43,064 nucleotides of DNA from contig JAODGH010000034.1 in NCBI GenBank assembly GCA_025464325.1, positions 1 to 43,064 of the forward strand, read 5' to 3'. Positions 39,995 to 43,064 of the stretch are shown here, piece after piece. The notes below the pieces were generated by a model, which did no database searches, was not told where the DNA came from, and saw only the letters and a list, made by a program, of their open reading frames with translations. Numbering within the stretch: position 1 is the first letter of the stretch; every line of letters begins with the position of its first letter. The stretch comes from Methanosarcinales archaeon (GTDB lineage: Archaea; Halobacteriota; Syntropharchaeia; Alkanophagales; Methanospirareceae). The translations under genes and the position numbers were made by a program.

Positions 39995-41983
39995 CTATAT
40001 TTCTGAGCGCACTTCTGCACGCTCCTTTGCCAGTACATCCAGTATCTCCTCGTATACTGCCTTCAATTCCGCCCGTTTCACTCGTACCAGTAGCTTCTTT
40101 ATCACCAGTTCCGGCATGCTCGAGCCGATATGATTGAACATCGGCTGTCTATCCACGATGATATTACCCGAATCATCCAGCCCCTCCGGTTCTATACCAT
40201 CTACCCGGATCTTCCTCATACTTATGTACGGCAGTATTTCATTTATCAGATGCGTTATAACAACCGCGAGCGTATCTTCCCGCAGGTTATTCAGGATCGA
40301 AGCCATTATCCTGCCCATAGCTCCGGGCTCGGTCAATGCTTCCAGCTCGTCTATCAACACCACCTTTCCCCCTTCGCGCATGAATAGCCGGCTCAACGCC
40401 CGCATTGAGTATTCAAACGATCCCGTCTTCTTTATCATCTTCCGTCTGTACAGGTAAAGCGGCATTACGGGTATCTCCGCTCTCTCCGCAGGTACTGGCA
40501 GACCCAGCCCGGTAAGTATAACAGATGTTGCGAGAGTGTTCAACAGACAGGTCTTACCGCCACTATTCGCCCCGGTCAGGATGGCTATCGGGTGTGGTGT
40601 GGCGCCAAAAATTCCGAGCTTGACCTTGCCCACCGAATATGATACCGGAACCACTTTCTCACCGCCCTGTCGTTCCTCTTCCTTCAAAAATATGTTCTTA
40701 CCCTGCTCCACACCCAGACCACCATCCACAAGCTCCGGGATGTTCAGCTCGAAATCGCGTGCAAATAGTGCTATCGCAATCAGAAAATCGAGATAGAATA
40801 GCCTCTTTATACCCGTATCAATCGAATCTCTGTACTGTTCCAGTTGTTTCGCCAGGTTTCTTAACCTGTAATAACGCCTCTCTGCCTTCTCTCGCATGTA
40901 TCTCTGTCTTAAACCCTCTAACCCGTCACGAGCGAATTCAAAGGCTGTAGCACCCGATTCAAGACCGTCATACGCACACTCTCTCAGTATTAATCGGGCA
41001 TCATCCCTGAGCATCAGTTCATCCGCCATCTCCATAAGAATCTCCTCAAGATAGACCCTGAACTCATCCGCGTTGCCACCTGCTCTCATTATCCGTGCAG
41101 CCTCTCTGCTTATCTTAGCCTCATATTTCAGAACCACCTCATCAAAGCTGATGTTCTCTACCTTCTCATTCTTCGCGTCATCGATGAGTGCACTTGCAGC
41201 TTTTAAATCGGATATTGACACGTCCCTGAACAACATCGAGTCCCGTAAAATCTCGAACTGCTCGAGAATCTCTATCAACGCTTCTATCGCACCTTGCTTC
41301 ACTACGTAGTTCCTGACAACGAATTCCGGATATACCTCACATGGTTCTGACAGCTCAGCACTATTCTTTGGTATGATGCCCGTTTCAGCATATGACGGCT
41401 CCTGTTCATCGATCAGCAAAATGTAGTCCTCCCTGCTTACAAGTTCTTTCGCCTTATCCGGGGAATCTATTAACGTGAGAGTGACGAAATCACCATATGT
41501 CGCTCTTATCAACTGCTCTATCGCCTCATTCTTTGGAGTACTAACCGCTAAAACAGGTGCTTTTGGTAGATTTAACTGCGTTATTACCGCTTTTTTGAGC
41601 CTATCTCTCAGCTCTGTCACTTCGTCACCGAGTGCCCGTAGCAGTTCTATAGATAGGCGTATGTCATCGAACCGTCTCTGCAGCTCCTCACGGTCCTGTG
41701 ATGGCGTTAGTGTGAGTATCATCTCTTTCCCGATGCGGGTTACTGCATAGCGAGCAATCATCCGCAGTAGGTCACGTCTCAATTCTCGTGCCTCTTTTGT
41801 ACAGAACAAATCCCGTATCTTATACCCCGTTTTAGCTTCGTTATGCTTTATAACAGCCTTCTCCGCTTCCCGCTCGTTTAACCCTGAAATCGATGCCAGA
41901 GCGTTCAAATCCGGCAGTTCGAGCCATTCTTTCAGATAGCGTTCCAGGAACACCGGTGGCATGCGATTAGAAAAAGCGGTCAT
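39995..41983 (-). CDS. MutS-related ATPase (MutS domain V), archaeal type
   Basis: The 662-residue protein has a MutS-family ATPase at its C-terminus: Walker A GANSGGKTCLL (471-481), a GSFEYSMRAL loop near 521, Walker B VVLIDELEAL (541-550) and a conserved His578. The N-terminal 80 residues look like a helix-hairpin-helix (LPDLNALASISGLNEREAE). A long middle region with coiled-coil helices (about 355-400) matches the core/clamp region. The mismatch-recognition domain I of MutS1 and the Smr nuclease of MutS2 are absent. Such archaeal MutS relatives are poorly characterised and probably act on recombination intermediates, stalled ribosomes or mismatches. It overlaps the PRC gene by 4 bp. Confidence 0.85.
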   Translation of the reverse strand: MTAFSNRMPPVFLERYLKEWLELPDLNALASISGLNEREAEKAVIKHNEAKTGYKIRDLFCTKEARELRRDLLRMIARYAVTRIGKEMILTLTPSQDREELQRRFDDIRLSIELLRALGDEVTELRDRLKKAVITQLNLPKAPVLAVSTPKNEAIEQLIRATYGDFVTLTLIDSPDKAKELVSREDYILLIDEQEPSYAETGIIPKNSAELSEPCEVYPEFVVRNYVVKQGAIEALIEILEQFEILRDSMLFRDVSISDLKAASALIDDAKNEKVENISFDEVVLKYEAKISREAARIMRAGGNADEFRVYLEEILMEMADELMLRDDARLILRECAYDGLESGATAFEFARDGLEGLRQRYMREKAERRYYRLRNLAKQLEQYRDSIDTGIKRLFYLDFLIAIALFARDFELNIPELVDGGLGVEQGKNIFLKEEERQGGEKVVPVSYSVGKVKLGIFGATPHPIAILTGANSGGKTCLLNTLATSVILTGLGLPVPAERAEIPVMPLYLYRRKMIKKTGSFEYSMRALSRLFMREGGKVVLIDELEALTEPGAMGRIMASILNNLREDTLAVVITHLINEILPYISMRKIRVDGIEPEGLDDSGNIIVDRQPMFNHIGSSMPELVIKKLLVRVKRAELKAVYEEILDVLAKERAEVRSEI

Positions 41984-42663
41984 TGCTCCTTCTTATCGTA
42001 TTTCAACACGATATTCCTGCTATATAAGTTCAGTTTCATATCATTCATCGGTACCTTTACCCGTTCCGAATGCTGGTTCAATAGCAGCCACTCAATAATT
42101 CCCGTCTTAGAATCGAATAGTACGTCTATCACCGTGCCTATGTAATCCCCCTTCTCGGATATCACCTTACGATCCAGCAAAGTCTTGCCGAACACACGCA
42201 GCGCCTTCTCTTCGGTCCGTGCTATCAAATCGAAGATGAATCGTTCCCGCCTCTTCAGTTCTTTCATGTCCAGATCGAGTAACTCACCAAGTGCTTTCAG
42301 ATTCACCATATCATCCAGACTCAGTCCCAATCGATGCAAAATCGCGTATATCAGAGTCTGAGCAAATGCAAAAGGATAATCCCCATAGAACTGCCCATGC
42401 AATCTCATCGCCTCCTTATCCGTCCCATGTAGATAATCGTTCAATATACGCTTCACCTCCTTCTCTATCACACCCTTCGCCCCGACTTTATCCATCATGC
42501 CTCGCTTTATACCCCTATCCTCGCATATCTGGATTGCATAAGGCGCATAATGCTTCAAAGACTCCTCATCAACCTTTTCTATTATAAAATTCCAGGGATA
42601 TAGCCTGGATGACATATATGCAATAACCTTCTCCTCATTCGCTCCGGCTCGCTCTTTCCTCAT
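41980..42663 (-). CDS. PRC-barrel protein with helical N-terminal domain
   Basis: The 227-residue protein has a helical N-terminal part (residues 1-150; YAPYAIQICEDRGIKRGMMDK, LIYAILHRLGLSLDDMV) and a C-terminal PRC-barrel (GKTLLDRKVISEKGDYIGTVIDVLFDS to the end). PRC-barrels act as adaptor modules in RNA maturation, photosynthesis and archaeal cell division. ATG 42663 is set by AGGAGGGGAG just upstream. It is first in a three-gene minus-strand operon; its stop overlaps the MutS-related start by 4 bp. Which partner it binds is unknown. Confidence 0.78.
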   Translation of the reverse strand: MRKERAGANEEKVIAYMSSRLYPWNFIIEKVDEESLKHYAPYAIQICEDRGIKRGMMDKVGAKGVIEKEVKRILNDYLHGTDKEAMRLHGQFYGDYPFAFAQTLIYAILHRLGLSLDDMVNLKALGELLDLDMKELKRRERFIFDLIARTEEKALRVFGKTLLDRKVISEKGDYIGTVIDVLFDSKTGIIEWLLLNQHSERVKVPMNDMKLNLYSRNIVLKYDKKEQ

Positions 42664-42666
42664 TCT

Positions 42667-42710
42667 CTCCCCTCCTCTAAAATAAAAAGGAAGCTTTATA
42701 ATATATTCAT
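42667..42710 (-). promoter_or_regulatory. Promoter and ribosome site of the PRC-MutS operon
   Basis: The minus strand carries an AT-rich TATA region (AATATATTATAAAG, about 42694-42707), then an AGGAGGGGAG site at 42669-42678 before ATG 42663. Confidence 0.5.
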
Positions 42711-43064
42711 ATCTGAAATTATCTATACCACATGCTGATCCCTTTGTGAGCATTCTGAAAAGCATTTAAGGGCAACTCAATCTCCTGTAGTGCGTATTCC
42801 AATTGCAGAATTCAGCATATACGATGAATCGGTCTATCACATCATGAGATAGATGAGCGAAGAAACATAACATTCTGCGGTGTTTAAGGCTATTTAGGCG
42901 AACAGAGCAGATCAAGATCCCTTCTTCGGCGATGGATGACAGTTTGTCCACGATCTGACGTAGTCTTCCCGCATTCCGCGGTCATAAACATTGCTGAGAT
43001 AGAGCTCAAATTACGCTTAATGTTGGTCGTTGTAAGAACTCTTTTGGCAACCGAAAGTTTTTTT
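42711..43064. other. No supportable gene at the right edge
   Basis: The 350 bp to the window end have no reading frame with a start, ribosome site or recognisable product. A 61-codon minus-strand frame (42766-42951) has no promoter or homology I recognise. The window ends in a run of seven T, possibly a terminator of a gene on +. Confidence 0.4.

Noticed and set aside
42766-42951. 61-codon minus-strand frame at the right edge
   Set aside because: No ribosome site, promoter or recognisable product; probably chance in AT-rich DNA.
1-43064. Insertion sequences, prophage or integrated element
   Set aside because: No transposase, integrase or inverted-repeat pair was seen; gene content is core metabolism and informational genes throughout.

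Overview
This window looks like a chromosome segment from a methane-cycling euryarchaeon. It carries a complete mtrEDCBAFGH operon (tetrahydromethanopterin S-methyltransferase), three methanogenesis marker genes (mmp14, mmp17, mmp7), mfnA for methanofuran synthesis, and two HdrA-like proteins beside an FrhB-like F420 oxidoreductase. Housekeeping genes are archaeal: PCNA, GHMP-type shikimate kinase, and an Archaeoglobus-like geranylgeranylglyceryl phosphate synthase. Taken together this best fits an ANME-1/Methanophagales or Syntrophoarchaeia-like lineage. That placement is inference; no mcrA or rRNA lies in the window to settle it.

Layout. Positions 1-1500 hold the 3' part of a secreted parallel beta-helix protein with a PEF-CTERM-like tail, then a gene-poor stretch that may contain a decayed reading frame. 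Positions 1.5-5.4 kb hold larC, a secreted protein, a small Nfu-type protein and a GH15 glucoamylase-like enzyme. Positions 5.5-11.6 kb form an energy and cofactor block: frhB-like and mfnA on +, and a tandem pair of hdrA paralogues on -. Positions 11.8-19.8 kb are housekeeping: aroK, ilvC, prs, an acidic small protein, tRNA-Arg(CCG), a PhoU/TrkA_C protein, a phosphohexomutase, an IscU-like scaffold, PCNA and RdgB. Positions 19.8-23.7 kb hold a DUF11 surface protein, an SPFH protein and moeA.

Positions 23.7-26.2 kb are the most unusual part. A radical SAM/SPASM enzyme is preceded by a 50-residue peptide gene that resembles the CbpA/CbpB predicted peptide-modification system. Divergent from them is a protein that joins a ribbon-helix-helix DNA-binding domain to an AIR-synthase-like ATP-binding domain. 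Positions 26.8-33.6 kb hold carA, methyltransferases, a UPF0282 metallo-hydrolase, GGGP synthase and the mmp genes. Positions 33.8-38.9 kb are the mtr operon, divergent from mmp14. Positions 39-42.7 kb are a compact minus-strand operon of a PRC-barrel protein, a MutS-related ATPase and an internally duplicated winged-helix-like protein.

How the genes work together. MtrA-H couples methyl transfer between H4MPT and CoM to sodium translocation. Mmp7 and Mmp17 belong to the machinery that activates methyl-CoM reductase. MfnA supplies the tyramine part of methanofuran. The HdrA and FrhB proteins look like parts of a soluble flavin-based electron-confurcating or F420-linked complex. Several operon-heading genes (mtrE, cbpA, carA, GH15, UPF0282) have a TATA-like element about 25-32 bp before the start codon and no visible Shine-Dalgarno, which suggests leaderless transcripts. 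Many downstream genes have clear GGAGG-type sites.
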